64,000 nt of DNA, from contig NZ_JAFCNB010000015.1 of the NCBI RefSeq assembly GCF_017896165.1, forward strand, positions 1-64,000, in the 5' to 3' direction. Below are positions 1 to 12,540 of the stretch, in pieces (the first letter of the stretch is position 1; every line of letters starts with the position of its first letter). The translations under genes were made by a program, and so were the position numbers. The stretch is from Microbispora oryzae (GTDB taxonomy: Bacteria > Actinomycetota > Actinomycetes > Streptosporangiales > Streptosporangiaceae). The notes beneath the pieces are model-generated. The model ran no database searches and had not been told where the DNA came from. It saw only the letters and a program-made list of their open reading frames with translations.

Positions 1-265
1 GTCCCGTCGGGGAACACCCGCGGCCAGGCCACCGAGAACCGGTAGGCCCCCGCCCCCAGCTCCTTCATCAGATCGACATCCTCCCGCCAGCGGTAATAGT
101 GATCGCAGGCGAACTCACCGGACTCGCTTCCCGCCACCGCGCCGGGCACCCGGCGATCGATGCTGGATCCGGCGGAGGAAGACCCGCGCGACCGGCTCGG
201 CCGCGGCGCCCCCACACGCGAGGATCCTCCGGGAAGCCTCCCCCTCCCTGGAGAGGCGTGCCCAT
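1..265 (-). pseudogene. GH1 beta-glucosidase, 5' part, apparently frameshifted
   Basis: The minus strand over about 1-165 encodes a clear glycoside hydrolase family 1 segment: [20 protein letters not shown], then [20 protein letters not shown] and WPRVFPDG, running off the left edge. An ATG at 265-263 opens a frame with a plausible GH1 N-terminus ([14 protein letters not shown], then VWG), but that frame ends at a stop at 68-70 and is offset by one base from the GH1 frame. The stretch between VWG and PGAVAG is 62 nt, about 20 nt shorter than I expect for the family, and the AYQIEGA and SIWDTF-type motifs are absent. I infer a small deletion plus frameshift. A sequencing error is the alternative. 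An intact enzyme would hydrolyse cellobiose-like beta-glucosides in the cytoplasm. Confidence 0.5.
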
Positions 266-420
266 GGCACTGTCCGTGCCCAGGCCCCGATGGCACGCGT
301 AACTCTCGAGCCGGCGCGTTGGCGCGACAGGCACTCGTGTTCTCCTCCGGCATCGGAAAGTACAGGTGACTGGCGAGACGTGCGGCACGACTCCGGTGAC
401 GAAAGAGCGTCACCTGAGAC

Positions 421-440
421 GGCAATCTCACATAATTGCC
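421..440. repeat. Inverted repeat GGCAAT-N8-ATTGCC
   Basis: Two perfect 6-base arms flank ctcacata in the A+T-rich intergenic segment. It lies upstream of the minus-strand GH1 gene and could be an operator or a small hairpin. Its function is unknown. Confidence 0.35.
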
Positions 441-515
441 AACCTCTATGTCAAGTCAGGCTCAGATAACGAGACGCAAATGACTATACCTTGAAACCTT
501 AATCGAACTTTAAAT

Positions 516-529
516 TGAAACCGGTTACA
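516..529. promoter_or_regulatory. LacI-type operator candidate (TGAAACCGGTTACA)
   Basis: A 14-bp imperfect palindrome centred on CCGG, with one mismatched pair between the half-sites, in an A+T-rich stretch upstream of the GH1 gene. LacI-family repressors of glycosidase genes in actinomycetes typically bind palindromes with a central CG step. The assignment to the GH1 gene is an inference from position. No LacI gene lies next to it in this window. Confidence 0.45.
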
Positions 530-594
530 AAAATTCGCGGACGGGCGGGCCGGGACGGAGATCGCCACGGGTGGCGACGGGTTCCTCTCCTCGC

Positions 595-627
595 GCGGCA
601 CTCACGCGGCACTCACGCGGCACCCAC
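595..627. repeat. 11-bp direct repeat, three copies
   Basis: The unit gcggcactcac occurs twice exactly (595-605, 606-616) and once with one change (617-627). No function can be assigned. It may be a slippage product. Confidence 0.6.
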
Positions 628-720
628 GCGGTGAGGCTTCCGCCGGCAGCCCTTGGACGGCCTCCGCACGGCCCCCCGACGCTCCGCGACCTCGTTACGC
701 CCGTCACCGGAGTGCCCACT

Positions 721-741
721 TTGCCCAAGCTTGCCGGGCAA
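721..741. promoter_or_regulatory. Inverted repeat TTGCCC-N9-GGGCAA upstream of dnaK
   Basis: Perfect 6-base arms separated by nine bases, about 330 bp before dnaK. The nine-base spacing recalls CIRCE, but the arm sequence does not match CIRCE. It is a candidate regulator site for the chaperone operon and unproven. Confidence 0.3.
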
Positions 742-1071
742 TTTGATCGGGCGGGTATTCGGTGGCGATAACGCCGACAGGCGCATGGGCACAATTCGGG
801 TGAACCGCTCCAAGGGCGGACGTCTTTCGTGTGAGCCCACGGGCTCGCATTGATCACGTGACTCTGCGTCACGAGAAGCGAGCGGGACGAGACGGTATCC
901 GGCGGTCATCGCGCCGCATTGCAGCGGAAGCAGTCGTCGGCGCCCCCCATCGGCGGCTCACCCCTGGGGCGCCCCGGCGGACGCGGCCGCCGTTCGCCCG
1001 ACTGGACCGGCCGGACCGCCGAGGCAGCCCACGCGGCCGAGCCCGCGCGAGGACGCGAAGGGGATGAGGAG

Positions 1072-2988
<1,917 letters not shown>

Positions 2989-2989
2989 C

Positions 2990-3535
2990 ATGACCGACCG
3001 CACGCCAGAGCCACCACGACAGGAAGCGCCACAGACGGCGCCACCGGAAGCTCCACAGCCAATGCGGCCGCAGCCGCAGCCGGAGGCAGGGACGGGGCCG
3101 CCCGACGAGGTCGCCGAGCTGCGGGACCGGTGGCTGCGGGCCGTCGCCGATCTCGACAACGCGCGCAAGCGCGCGGCCCAGGAGCTCGACCGGCAACGGG
3201 AGGCCGAGCGGGCCCGGGTCGCGGCCGAGTGGCTCCCGGTCGTCGACAACCTGGAGCTGGCGCTCCAGCACGCGGAGGGGGACGCGGGCGCCGTGATCGA
3301 GGGCGTGCGCGCGGTCCGCGACCAGGCCGTCGGCGTGCTGCGGAGTCTCGGCTACCCGCGCCGGGACGATCTCGGGGCGCGGTTCGACCCGTCCTGTCAC
3401 GAGGCGGTGAGCACGGCGGACACCCCCGGCGCCGAGCCGGGCACCGTGGTGGCCGTCGTGCGGCCCGGCTACGGCGACGCCACCCGCCAGCTGCGGCCCG
3501 CGTCCGTGGTCGTCGCCACCGGGACGGCGGACTGA
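2990..3535 (+). CDS. grpE: Nucleotide exchange factor GrpE
   Basis: 181 residues. It promotes ADP release from DnaK. The first ~40 residues are a disordered Pro/Gln/Glu-rich leader. A helical segment with [20 protein letters not shown] follows, then the beta-wing region ([20 protein letters not shown]) typical of the family. The ATG at 2990 follows the dnaK stop by one base. The gene overlaps the next one by one base (TGATG), which suggests coupled translation of cochaperones. Confidence 0.95.
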   Translation: MTDRTPEPPRQEAPQTAPPEAPQPMRPQPQPEAGTGPPDEVAELRDRWLRAVADLDNARKRAAQELDRQREAERARVAAEWLPVVDNLELALQHAEGDAGAVIEGVRAVRDQAVGVLRSLGYPRRDDLGARFDPSCHEAVSTADTPGAEPGTVVAVVRPGYGDATRQLRPASVVVATGTAD

Positions 3536-4506
3536 TGGCGGCCGGGGACTTCTACGAGGCTCTCGGCGTGCCGAGGACGGCGAGCCAGGAGGAGATCCAG
3601 CGGGCCTATCGCCGGCTGGCCCGCGCCTATCACCCCGACGTCAACAAGGACCCCGGCGCCGAGGACCGGTTCAAGGAGGTCTCCGAGGCGTACGAGGTGC
3701 TGTCCGACCCGGCGACGCGGCGCCGGTACGACGCCTTCGGGCCCGGCTTCCGCCAGGTGCCCGAGGACGTGGACCCCGCGGCGTACGCGCGGGCCCGCGC
3801 CGGGGCGGCCCCCGGCCGGGCCCGCGGTCCCGGCGGGGAGGAGATCCGGTTCGGCGCAGGCGAGGGCTTCGAAGGCATCGATCTGGAGGACCTGCTCGGC
3901 GGCGTGTTCGGCGGCCGGGGCGGGGCGGACCGTGCCCGCCGCCGCTGGGGCCCGGTCCCGGGAGGCGACCAGGAGGCCGAGTTGCCGCTCACGGTCGAGG
4001 AGGCCTACCGCGGTGGACGCCGAGCCATCACCCTGCCCGGCCGGGGCGGGACCCGCCGTTTCGAGGTGAACATCCCCGCCGGGGTGACCGACGGCCAGCG
4101 CGTCCGGCTCGCCGGGCAGGGCGGTACGGGCAGCGGAGGCGCGCCGCCGGGCGACCTCTACCTCGTCGTCCGGATCTCCCCGCATCCCCGCTACCGGGTC
4201 GAAGGGCGCGACATCCACGTCGACCTGCCGCTGGCTCCCTGGGAGGCCGCGCTCGGCGCCACCGTCGCCGTCGAGACGCCGGGCGGCGAGACGAAGGTCA
4301 GGGTGCCGCCGGGCACCTCGTCGGGGCGCCGCCTGCGGCTCCGCGGACAGGGCATGCCCAACCCGCGCGGCACTCCCGGCGACGTCCTGGCCGAAGCGCG
4401 GATCGTGGTTCCCCGCGCGCCGACGGACGCGGAGCGCCGCCTGTTCGAGCAGCTGGCCAGTGTGTCGGAATTCGATCCCCGCGGTGTCCCGAGGAGGCGG
4501 CCGTGA
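3535..4506 (+). CDS. DnaJ/CbpA-type Hsp40 without zinc finger
   Basis: 323 residues. The J domain occupies about 5-70 with the HPD tripeptide at 33-35 ([16 protein letters not shown]). A Gly/Arg-rich linker follows to about residue 140, then the two C-terminal beta-barrel substrate domains ([16 protein letters not shown], then [20 protein letters not shown]). The four CxxCxGxG repeats of type I DnaJ are absent, so this is a type II or CbpA-like protein. It starts in an ATG overlapping the grpE stop and ends overlapping the cbpM-like gene (GTGA). Pairing with a CbpM-like gene supports the CbpA reading. Confidence 0.92.
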   Translation: MAAGDFYEALGVPRTASQEEIQRAYRRLARAYHPDVNKDPGAEDRFKEVSEAYEVLSDPATRRRYDAFGPGFRQVPEDVDPAAYARARAGAAPGRARGPGGEEIRFGAGEGFEGIDLEDLLGGVFGGRGGADRARRRWGPVPGGDQEAELPLTVEEAYRGGRRAITLPGRGGTRRFEVNIPAGVTDGQRVRLAGQGGTGSGGAPPGDLYLVVRISPHPRYRVEGRDIHVDLPLAPWEAALGATVAVETPGGETKVRVPPGTSSGRRLRLRGQGMPNPRGTPGDVLAEARIVVPRAPTDAERRLFEQLASVSEFDPRGVPRRRP

Positions 4507-4840
4507 CCCAGGCGACCCAGGCGAACCAGACCACCCAGTCGGCCCAGCCACTCGTACCGCTCCCGCACAGGAGGCTCGAATCCTTCTCGCGGGCGGCCGG
4601 ACTGCATCCGGACCTGGTCCGCAGGCTGGTCGCCCTCGGCCTGCTCGAGGCGTGGCGGGACGCGTCCGGCGACCTGTGCTTCCCGCCGTCCCAGGTCGCC
4701 GCCGCGCGACGGCTGCAGCGCCTGCACGCCGGTTTCGCCGTCAACTACGCCTCGCTCGGGCTGGTGGCCGACCTCCTCGACCGCATCGCGGAACTCGAGG
4801 CCGCCCTCCGGGCCCGTACGGGAACCACTGGAGGCACGCC

Positions 4841-4850
<10 letters not shown>
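4503..4850 (+). CDS. CbpM-like chaperone modulator (MerR-type helix-turn-helix)
   Basis: 115 residues. A short Gln/Thr-rich leader is followed by a winged-helix segment ([20 protein letters not shown], residues ~29-48) and a C-terminal helix ([19 protein letters not shown]). The layout resembles CbpM, which inhibits the J domain of CbpA, and more loosely HspR. It lacks the usual HspR beginning and the RRY/RRYS wing. In many actinomycetes the equivalent operon position is held by hspR, so a DNA-binding repressor role cannot be excluded. GTG start in GTGA overlap with dnaJ; overlaps clpB by 10 nt. Confidence 0.75.
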
Positions 4851-7459
<2,609 letters not shown>

Positions 7460-7488
7460 CGCCGGACCGCCGGCGGTAGGGTCCGCGC

Positions 7489-8190
7489 ATGGTCGATCAG
7501 CACACCGCCGGTCAGCACACCGTCGCCACGAACGGGATCCGGACGGCGTACCGCGTCTGGGGCGAGGAGGGGTCCTCCCCCGTCGTACTGCTGCACGCGC
7601 TCGGCGAGGACGCGGCCGGCTGGGACCGGGTGGCCTCGGAGATCGCCGCCGCCGGGCACCGGGTGTACGGCCCTGACCTGCGGGGGCACGGCGGCAGCGA
7701 GTGGCCGGGGGTTTACTCGTTGGAGCTGATGCGCGACGACGTGGCCGCGCTGCTCGACGCCCTGGGGCTCGACCAGGTTGATCTGGTCGGGCACTCGATG
7801 GGCGGAGCGGTGGCCTACCTGTTCGCCCAGGCGCAGCCCCGCCGGGTGCGGCGGCTGGTGCTTGAGGACGTGCCGCCGCCGCTGCCCAGGCCCAGGACCG
7901 TCCCGGAGCGGCCGGAGGGTCCGCTCGCCTTCGACTGGGCGATGGTCACGGCCGTGCGGGCGCAGATCGACGACCCCGACCCCGCCTGGCTTGACGGGCT
8001 CCGCCGGATCACCGCCCCGGCTCTGGTCGTCGCGGGTGGCCCGGACAGCCACATCCCGCAGGAACGGACCGCCCGGATGCCGGAGTGGATCCCCGACTGC
8101 CGCGTGGTCACGATCCCCGCCGGGCACCTCGTCCACGCGATGGCGCCCGGCCCGTTCCTCGATGCCGTGCTCGCCTTTCTCCACGGCTGA
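7489..8190 (+). CDS. Alpha/beta-fold hydrolase
   Basis: 233 residues, cytoplasmic. Shows the oxyanion stretch VVLLHALGED (~32-41), the nucleophile elbow GHSMGG with Ser103, a likely acid in GGPDSHIPQE and the catalytic His in PAGHLVHA near the end. No signal peptide. Resembles small esterases or C-C hydrolases; the substrate cannot be told. It begins 29 nt after clpB with its own start ATG and may be read with that operon or separately. A strong stem-loop follows. Confidence 0.85.
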   Translation: MVDQHTAGQHTVATNGIRTAYRVWGEEGSSPVVLLHALGEDAAGWDRVASEIAAAGHRVYGPDLRGHGGSEWPGVYSLELMRDDVAALLDALGLDQVDLVGHSMGGAVAYLFAQAQPRRVRRLVLEDVPPPLPRPRTVPERPEGPLAFDWAMVTAVRAQIDDPDPAWLDGLRRITAPALVVAGGPDSHIPQERTARMPEWIPDCRVVTIPAGHLVHAMAPGPFLDAVLAFLHG

Positions 8191-8256
8191 CCGCGGCGTG
8201 CGCGGCGGGCCGCCGGTCCTCCCGTACCCGCCGGGAACGACCGCCGGGAACGACAG

Positions 8257-8285
8257 GGGGTGAGCCGGCGCGCCCGGCTCACCCC
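8257..8285. terminator. Bidirectional stem-loop between convergent genes
   Basis: A 12-bp perfect stem (GGGGTGAGCCGG / CCGGCTCACCCC) with a 5-nt loop, between the hydrolase stop at 8190 and the convergent gene stop at 8302. No strong T run follows, as is usual in high-G+C actinomycetes. Confidence 0.75.
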
Positions 8286-8301
8286 TGTCCGCTCCGACGG
8301 T

Positions 8302-8970
8302 TCAGCTCCAGTCGCTCCACCAGTCGTCGTCCTTGCCGGCGGACTTCTTGGCGTCCTTGCTCAGCGCCCGGCCGGTGTCCTTCGCCTTGGCCTTGGCCTG
8401 GTCCTTGACCTTGGGCCAGGCGAAGGAGCTGGCGAACTGCTCGCCGAAGACCGCCGGCATCATCGACTGCTTGCCCGGGGCCTTCGAGGAGGAGGAGTTC
8501 AGCGGCTTGTTGGCCTTGGTGATGGTGGGAATGCCGAACCCGTCGTTCGCTGCGTCGTCCTTGGCCGGCGCGGAGTCGTCCCTGTCCGGCATGCTGTCGC
8601 CCTTCTCGGGCGCGTAGTCGCCGGTGATCTTCGGCTTGCTGCCGCCGAAGCTCATCGGCTTGTTGCCGCCGGTCAGGAAGACGTCCTGCGGCCCGCCTTC
8701 GCCGCTGCCGCCGTCGCCGTTGGCGTTCTGGCGAGGCTGGGTGCTCCCGGAGGACGTGGGGCCGACCTTGGTGCCCTTGCCCTTGAGCAGCTCCATCGCC
8801 TTGCCGGCGATCAGCTCGGGCTCCTCCGGGTTCTTCATGGCGAGCTGTGCGATCTGCTTGCCCGGCGCGACGCCGGCCTTGGCGCCCGAGGCCGGCACCG
8901 GGTCGGCGGGCGTGGACGAGACCGGGCTGGACAGAAGGGCCGCAGCAATGACAGCCGTGCATATAGGCAT
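8302..8970 (-). CDS. Secreted low-complexity protein, paralogue of the 9961-10710 product
   Basis: 222 residues with a short signal peptide (MPICTAVIAAALLSSPVSST). The rest is a low-complexity Gly/Ser/Lys/Asp-rich chain, ending in Lys/Asp-rich repeats and DDDWWSDWS. I see no known domain. The ATG at 8970 is preferred over upstream starts because gggggaat lies just before it and the same MPIC-type start with the same ribosome site occurs in the gene at 9961-10710. The two genes also share an upstream element (9041-9063 and 10778-10800). Probably exported and cell-wall or surface associated. Function unknown. Confidence 0.7.
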   Translation of the reverse strand: MPICTAVIAAALLSSPVSSTPADPVPASGAKAGVAPGKQIAQLAMKNPEEPELIAGKAMELLKGKGTKVGPTSSGSTQPRQNANGDGGSGEGGPQDVFLTGGNKPMSFGGSKPKITGDYAPEKGDSMPDRDDSAPAKDDAANDGFGIPTITKANKPLNSSSSKAPGKQSMMPAVFGEQFASSFAWPKVKDQAKAKAKDTGRALSKDAKKSAGKDDDWWSDWS

Positions 8971-9040
8971 GAGATTCCCCCGTTGATGGTTGGACGGTAC
9001 GAGCACGACGCTATGCGTCGCATGACGGGCGATCACGGAC

Positions 9041-9063
9041 CCGACGCTCAGTGTCCGGTCAAA
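9041..9063 (-). promoter_or_regulatory. Conserved upstream element, copy 1
   Basis: Read on the minus strand, this 23-bp element contains TTTGACCGGACAC followed by TGAGCGTCGG. It matches copy 2 (10778-10800) at 21 of 23 positions. Each copy lies about 70-95 bp upstream of an MPIC-type secreted-protein gene. TTGACC could serve as a -35 box, so the element may be a shared promoter or regulator site. Confidence 0.55.
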
Positions 9064-9143
9064 TAAGAGGATCAGCCGCTTCAGGGACATTGATCGCGCA
9101 ATCATCCGCGGGACCGCCGCCCGGGAGCAGCCGGAGACGCGAA

Positions 9144-9176
9144 CGAGGGGCGAGCCGCACGGCGGCTCGCCCCTCG
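9144..9176 (-). terminator. Stem-loop terminator after FAS1 gene
   Basis: A 15-bp perfect stem (CGAGGGGCGAGCCGC and its complement) around a 3-nt loop, 27 bp beyond the stop of the minus-strand FAS1 gene. Confidence 0.8.
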
Positions 9177-9202
9177 GAAGGCATGCTGATTCGAGGCCGG
9201 GA

Positions 9203-9859
9203 TCACCTCGGCATGAGAACCTTGTCGATCATGTAGACGGTGGCGTTGCGGGTCGACACGTTTCCGCAGACGATGTTCGCGTCGTTGACCTTGAGGTTGT
9301 CCCCGGAGCCGGAAACCGTCAGATCGCTGCCCTGCAGGCTGCTGACCTTCCCGCTCTGCAGGTCCGACGGCGACTTACGCCCCTTGACCACGTGGTAGCT
9401 GAGCAGCGTGGTGAGCGCCTTGCGGTCGGCCAGCACCTGGTCGAGCTTCTTCTTCGGGATCTTGTCGAACGCCTCGTTGGTCGGGGCGAACACCGTGATG
9501 CCGTCCGCGGCGTTGAGCGTCTCGACCAGACCGGCCTTCTTCACGGCCTTCGCGAGGGTCGACAGCGACGGGATCGACGCGAGCGCGGTGGCCACCGGCT
9601 GCTTCGCCACCTCCGCGGCGCTGCCCGGACCCGAGGCGGGCAGCGAGGAACAGCCCGGGCCGAAGGGCGTCGCCGACGCCCCGGGCGACGCGGTGGCCGA
9701 CTCGCTCTGGCTGGTCTCCGCGGTGGCGCCTTCGGAGGCGGTCTCCGATTCGTTGGCGGCGGCCGGGGCCGCCGACGTGGTGGCGCTCTGGCCGCCGCAT
9801 GACGTGCACAGCGCCAGCGCCGCGGCGAAGGCGGACAGGGCGAGAAGACGTGACTTCAT
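9203..9859 (-). CDS. Fasciclin (FAS1) domain lipoprotein
   Basis: 218 residues. An N-terminal signal with a probable lipobox cysteine at residue 21 (ALCTSCGGQ) is followed by a Ser/Thr/Ala/Glu-rich linker to about residue 85, then one FAS1 domain (PSLSTLAKAVKKAGLVETLN, ITVFAPTNEAFDKIP, LLSYHVVKG, then ATVYMIDKVLMPR). It resembles actinobacterial MPT70/MPB83-type surface proteins, thought to mediate adhesion or cell-surface interactions. It is a single transcription unit closed by a strong stem-loop, set between the two MPIC-type secreted-protein genes. Confidence 0.9.
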   Translation of the reverse strand: MKSRLLALSAFAAALALCTSCGGQSATTSAAPAAANESETASEGATAETSQSESATASPGASATPFGPGCSSLPASGPGSAAEVAKQPVATALASIPSLSTLAKAVKKAGLVETLNAADGITVFAPTNEAFDKIPKKKLDQVLADRKALTTLLSYHVVKGRKSPSDLQSGKVSSLQGSDLTVSGSGDNLKVNDANIVCGNVSTRNATVYMIDKVLMPR

Positions 9860-9960
9860 TTGCTTCGTGTTCCTTCGTAGATGAGAGGTCGATGCGGGTC
9901 GGCGGCCGGGAACGGTCCAAACAGGACACCGGCGACGCCCGCGTGAGCGGGCCGGGACCG

Positions 9961-10710
9961 TCAGCGCCCCGGCTTCGCCGGCCGCTTCACGTGGTGCGCG
10001 ACGGCCCGATGGCGGGTCTTGGTGAACACCGGGTACACCTTCGCCACCTGTACGCCGTCTCCGGAGTGCAGGACGAACGGCTTCAGCGGGACACCGCTGG
10101 TGGTCCCGGACAGGGCCGGGTCGATCAGCAGGTCATGTGTCCTCGGGTCGAACATCGACGCGAGCGCGTCACCGGTCGTCCGCGTCTTGGCCGGGGTCCC
10201 GCCAGGGGCCTTCTGGGCGACCGCGGCGTTCTGGCCACCCACGGCCTGCGCCGGCATAACGGGGGCGGCGACCTGCGGCACGTTCCCCGCCTGCGCCGCG
10301 CCGGACACCTGCGGCAGATCCAGGGCCGGCTTGGTGACCGGCTTGGTCACCGGCATGGCGGCCGGCTTCGTGATCGGCTTGGTGATCGGCTTGATCACCG
10401 GCATGGCGGCCGGCTTGGTGATCGGCATGGTGACCGGCTTGGCCACGTGCTCGGCGATCGGCTTGATGACCGGCCGCGTCGCCGGCTTCTCGGGAGCGGG
10501 CGCGATCTCGGGCTGGACCGCCTCGTGGGGGCGGGGCGGGAGTGCGGGCTTCAGCGGGAGCGTGGCCAACGGCCGGTCGGCGGCTCCCGCCGGCGTGCTG
10601 TCGATCTTCTTGGCCGCCGCCTTGGGAACCGCGGGGGGCGGCTCGGAAGGCGCGGCGGCGGCCGGCCCGGAGAGGAGGGCGGCGGTGAGTACGGCACTGC
10701 AGATGGGCAT
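9961..10710 (-). CDS. Secreted Pro/Lys-repeat protein, MPIC type
   Basis: 249 residues. Signal peptide MPICSAVLTAALLSGPAAAA with cleavage likely after AAA. Residues 79-130 are a degenerate repeat of KPxT/KPxx/MPxx tetrads (for example KPVTMPITKPAAMPVIKP). The C-terminal half has a small folded-looking segment (ALASMFDPRTHDLLIDPAL, then VAKVYPVFTKTRHRA). Start, signal and ribosome site match the gene at 8302-8970. The repeat resembles wall-spanning or wall-binding spacers. No enzyme motif is seen. Function unknown; likely exported. Confidence 0.7.
   Translation of the reverse strand: MPICSAVLTAALLSGPAAAAPSEPPPAVPKAAAKKIDSTPAGAADRPLATLPLKPALPPRPHEAVQPEIAPAPEKPATRPVIKPIAEHVAKPVTMPITKPAAMPVIKPITKPITKPAAMPVTKPVTKPALDLPQVSGAAQAGNVPQVAAPVMPAQAVGGQNAAVAQKAPGGTPAKTRTTGDALASMFDPRTHDLLIDPALSGTTSGVPLKPFVLHSGDGVQVAKVYPVFTKTRHRAVAHHVKRPAKPGR
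10321..10476 (-). repeat. Coding repeat of KPxx tetrads
   Basis: Short degenerate direct repeats around ggcttggtgatcggc encode Lys-Pro tetrads in the secreted protein at 9961-10710. Such repeats can vary in copy number between strains. Confidence 0.7.
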
Positions 10711-10777
10711 GAGACTCCCCCGAGGTCATGAACGTACGATCACGACCGTAAGCGCCGGGGGCCGGACCGCCACGCAT

Positions 10778-10800
10778 CCGACGATCAATGTCCGGTCAAA
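10778..10800 (-). promoter_or_regulatory. Conserved upstream element, copy 2
   Basis: Minus-strand sequence TTTGACCGGACAT followed by TGATCGTCGG. It matches copy 1 at 9041-9063 in 21 of 23 positions and lies 68-90 bp upstream of the ATG at 10710. Confidence 0.55.
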
Positions 10801-10854
10801 CATGGGCATCAGCGGCCTCACCGAGGAGACTCCGCCGGGAGGCCGGGAACGGCG

Positions 10855-11079
10855 TCAGGCCGGCATGTCGATCTCGATCGGCACTATCACCGGCTGCTCC
10901 GGGGGGACCGACGGGAGGGGGTTGTGCCGGAAGTAACGCTCCAGCTCCAGCCTGAGCCTGGTCAGCGCCTCGTCCACCGTGTGCCCCTGGCAGGCCGCCT
11001 CGACCTGCACGCACCGGGCGCGGTACCTGCCGTCCCCCTCTTTGGTGACGGTCGCCGTGAACCTCATCGTCCGTCCCAT
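10855..11079 (-). CDS. HicB-like small protein (orphan)
   Basis: 74 residues. The core MRFTATVTKEGDGRYRARCV, then QVEAACQGHTVDEALTRLR, is the partial RNase-H-like fold of HicB-family antitoxins, followed by a Pro-rich tail ending VPIEIDMPA. It lacks a C-terminal DNA-binding domain and no HicA toxin gene is adjacent, so it is an orphan of the family. It could begin at the internal Met at residue 5. Function unknown. Confidence 0.7.
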   Translation of the reverse strand: MGRTMRFTATVTKEGDGRYRARCVQVEAACQGHTVDEALTRLRLELERYFRHNPLPSVPPEQPVIVPIEIDMPA

Positions 11080-11160
11080 GCAGTCACCCTACGCCGGAGC
11101 CGCCAAGCGGCCTCCCGCCCCGGGGACAACTGCGGGGAGATCGTCGGCCGGACCGGCACT

Positions 11161-11991
11161 TCAGGAGTCGACCGCCGATGAGTCCTCGGCGAGATCCGCC
11201 AGTGCCCGCTCCGACGCGCTGTCCGGCCCCGCCAGCACGACCCCCAGGTACTGCCCGGGCGCGCCGCCCACGGTCACCATCAGATTGGTGAACGACAGCT
11301 CCCCCACCTGGGGGTGACGCACCCGCCTCATCTCCGTACCGGGACCGGGCAGCACCTCGTGCCGGGCCCACACCCGCCGGAAGTCCTCGCTCGCCTCCGT
11401 GAGCTCGTCCACGAGCTCGTGCAGCCGCGGATCGTGGCGGGCCATCGCGACGCCGGCGCGGAGCCGGGCGGTCTTGTCCCGGATGGCCTGCTCCCAGTCG
11501 GTGAAGAACTCGCGCGCCTCGGCGCTCAGGGTGATCGCCCGGATGCAGTTGTTGTAGCGGACCAACGAGCCGTAGAACCTCTGGCTCAGCGAGTTGAACG
11601 CGAGGAGGTCCAGCCGGTGGTTCATCAGGTAGGCCGGGGCGTGCCGGAAGCTCCGCATGATCTGCATCAGCCTGGGGCTCACCTCCCCGCTGACGGCCGC
11701 CATGTCGACCGGCCTTTCGGGCCCGGCGATCCGGTACAGATAATCCGTCGCCTCGTCGCCGAGACGGAACACCCGGGCCAGCGACCGCAGGACCTGGTCC
11801 GACGGACTGCGCTCCCGGCCCTGTTCGAGCCGGACGTAGTAGTCGGTGCTCACCCCGGCCAGCATCGCGACCTCCTCACGCCGCAACCCGGGCGTCCGCC
11901 GGGAGCCGGAGACGGGCAGCCCCGCCTGTGAGGGGAGAGTGGTCGCGCGCCGGGCACGGAGGAAGTCCCCGAGGAGGCACTCAATGTCCAT
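11161..11991 (-). CDS. XRE-family regulator with MmyB-like ligand domain
   Basis: 276 residues. The N-terminal helix-turn-helix (LRREEVAMLAGVSTDYYVRL, ~35-54, then EQGRERSPSDQVLRSLARVF) is followed by a C-terminal sensor domain beginning near residue 100 that holds the characteristic NHRLDLLAFNSLSQRFYG stretch. This architecture is common in actinomycetes, where the C-terminal part may bind fatty-acid-like ligands. Transcribed divergently from the DUF427 gene at 12170, a frequent pairing that suggests it controls that gene. Confidence 0.9.
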   Translation of the reverse strand: MDIECLLGDFLRARRATTLPSQAGLPVSGSRRTPGLRREEVAMLAGVSTDYYVRLEQGRERSPSDQVLRSLARVFRLGDEATDYLYRIAGPERPVDMAAVSGEVSPRLMQIMRSFRHAPAYLMNHRLDLLAFNSLSQRFYGSLVRYNNCIRAITLSAEAREFFTDWEQAIRDKTARLRAGVAMARHDPRLHELVDELTEASEDFRRVWARHEVLPGPGTEMRRVRHPQVGELSFTNLMVTVGGAPGQYLGVVLAGPDSASERALADLAEDSSAVDS

Positions 11992-12169
11992 TTGGTGAAT
12001 ATATGTCGGGTTTCATCGCTCGACCGGGCATCTGTCCACTGTTTTTGTCGAACCATGCCCAGACCTCGCCAAACCGGCATGGCCGGTGCCGATCCCGGCG
12101 TTACGGTGACGAACGGACTTCGAGACACGTGCCGGGACCACCCGGCACCGGAACGAGGGGAATGACGGC

Positions 12170-12454
12170 ATGGCCAGGGCGACATGGAACGGCGTCGTCA
12201 TCGCGGACAGCGAGGACACCGTGGTCGTGGAGGGCAATCACTACTTCCCCAGGGACGCCGTGAAGGCGGACGTCCTGCGGGAGTCGGACACACACAGCGT
12301 CTGCCCGTGGAAGGGGACGGCGTCCTACTACACGCTTGAGGTCGACGGCGCCACGAATGCCGACGCCGCCTGGTACTACCCGGAGCCGAAGGACGCGGCG
12401 AGCTCGATCAGGGGCCGGATCGCGTTCTGGAAGGGCGTCACCGTCACGCCCTGA
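12170..12454 (+). CDS. DUF427 domain protein
   Basis: 94 residues, cytoplasmic. Contains the family signature: TWNGVVIADSEDTVVVEGNH, YFPRDAVKADVLRESDTHS, CPWKGTASYYTLEVDG and AAWYYPEPKDAASSIRGRIA. Members are small beta-rich proteins of unknown biochemical role. It lies 178 bp from the divergent XRE regulator start, which probably controls it. Start ATG preceded by gagggga. Confidence 0.9.
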   Translation: MARATWNGVVIADSEDTVVVEGNHYFPRDAVKADVLRESDTHSVCPWKGTASYYTLEVDGATNADAAWYYPEPKDAASSIRGRIAFWKGVTVTP

Positions 12455-12540
12455 CGCTCCCGAGGGGGCCCCGCCACCCTCTGGGCCCCGGACCCGTCCG
12501 AGACCTCTCCGAGGGCGGTCCGGGGACCCCCCTGCCAAAA

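Larger units (their letters stand above)
266..1071. other. Intergenic region between GH1 fragment and dnaK
   Basis: About 800 bases without a supported gene. The segment 400-535 is markedly A+T-rich for this DNA and holds the inverted repeat and LacI-like operator listed separately. The right half is G+C-rich and holds an 11-bp tandem repeat and three inverted repeats: 721-741, 833-846 (GAGCCC-ac-GGGCTC) and 857-873 (CGTGAC-N5-GTCACG). These are candidates for control of the chaperone operon. I do not see a HAIR (CTTGAGT-N7-ACTCAAG) or CIRCE element. Open frames through 919-1071 would extend dnaK upstream, but they have no family similarity and lack a start as good as 1072. Confidence 0.6.

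Noticed and set aside
595-627. Possible CRISPR-like repeat
   Set aside because: The repeats are 11 bp, contiguous and without spacers; no cas gene is present.
540-1071. HAIR or CIRCE heat-shock element before dnaK
   Set aside because: Neither CTTGAGT-N7-ACTCAAG nor TTAGCACTC-N9-GAGTGCTAA is present, even loosely.
919-1071. N-terminally extended DnaK starting at 919
   Set aside because: The added 51 residues have no similarity to DnaK and the conserved start [12 protein letters not shown] at 1072 has a good ribosome site.
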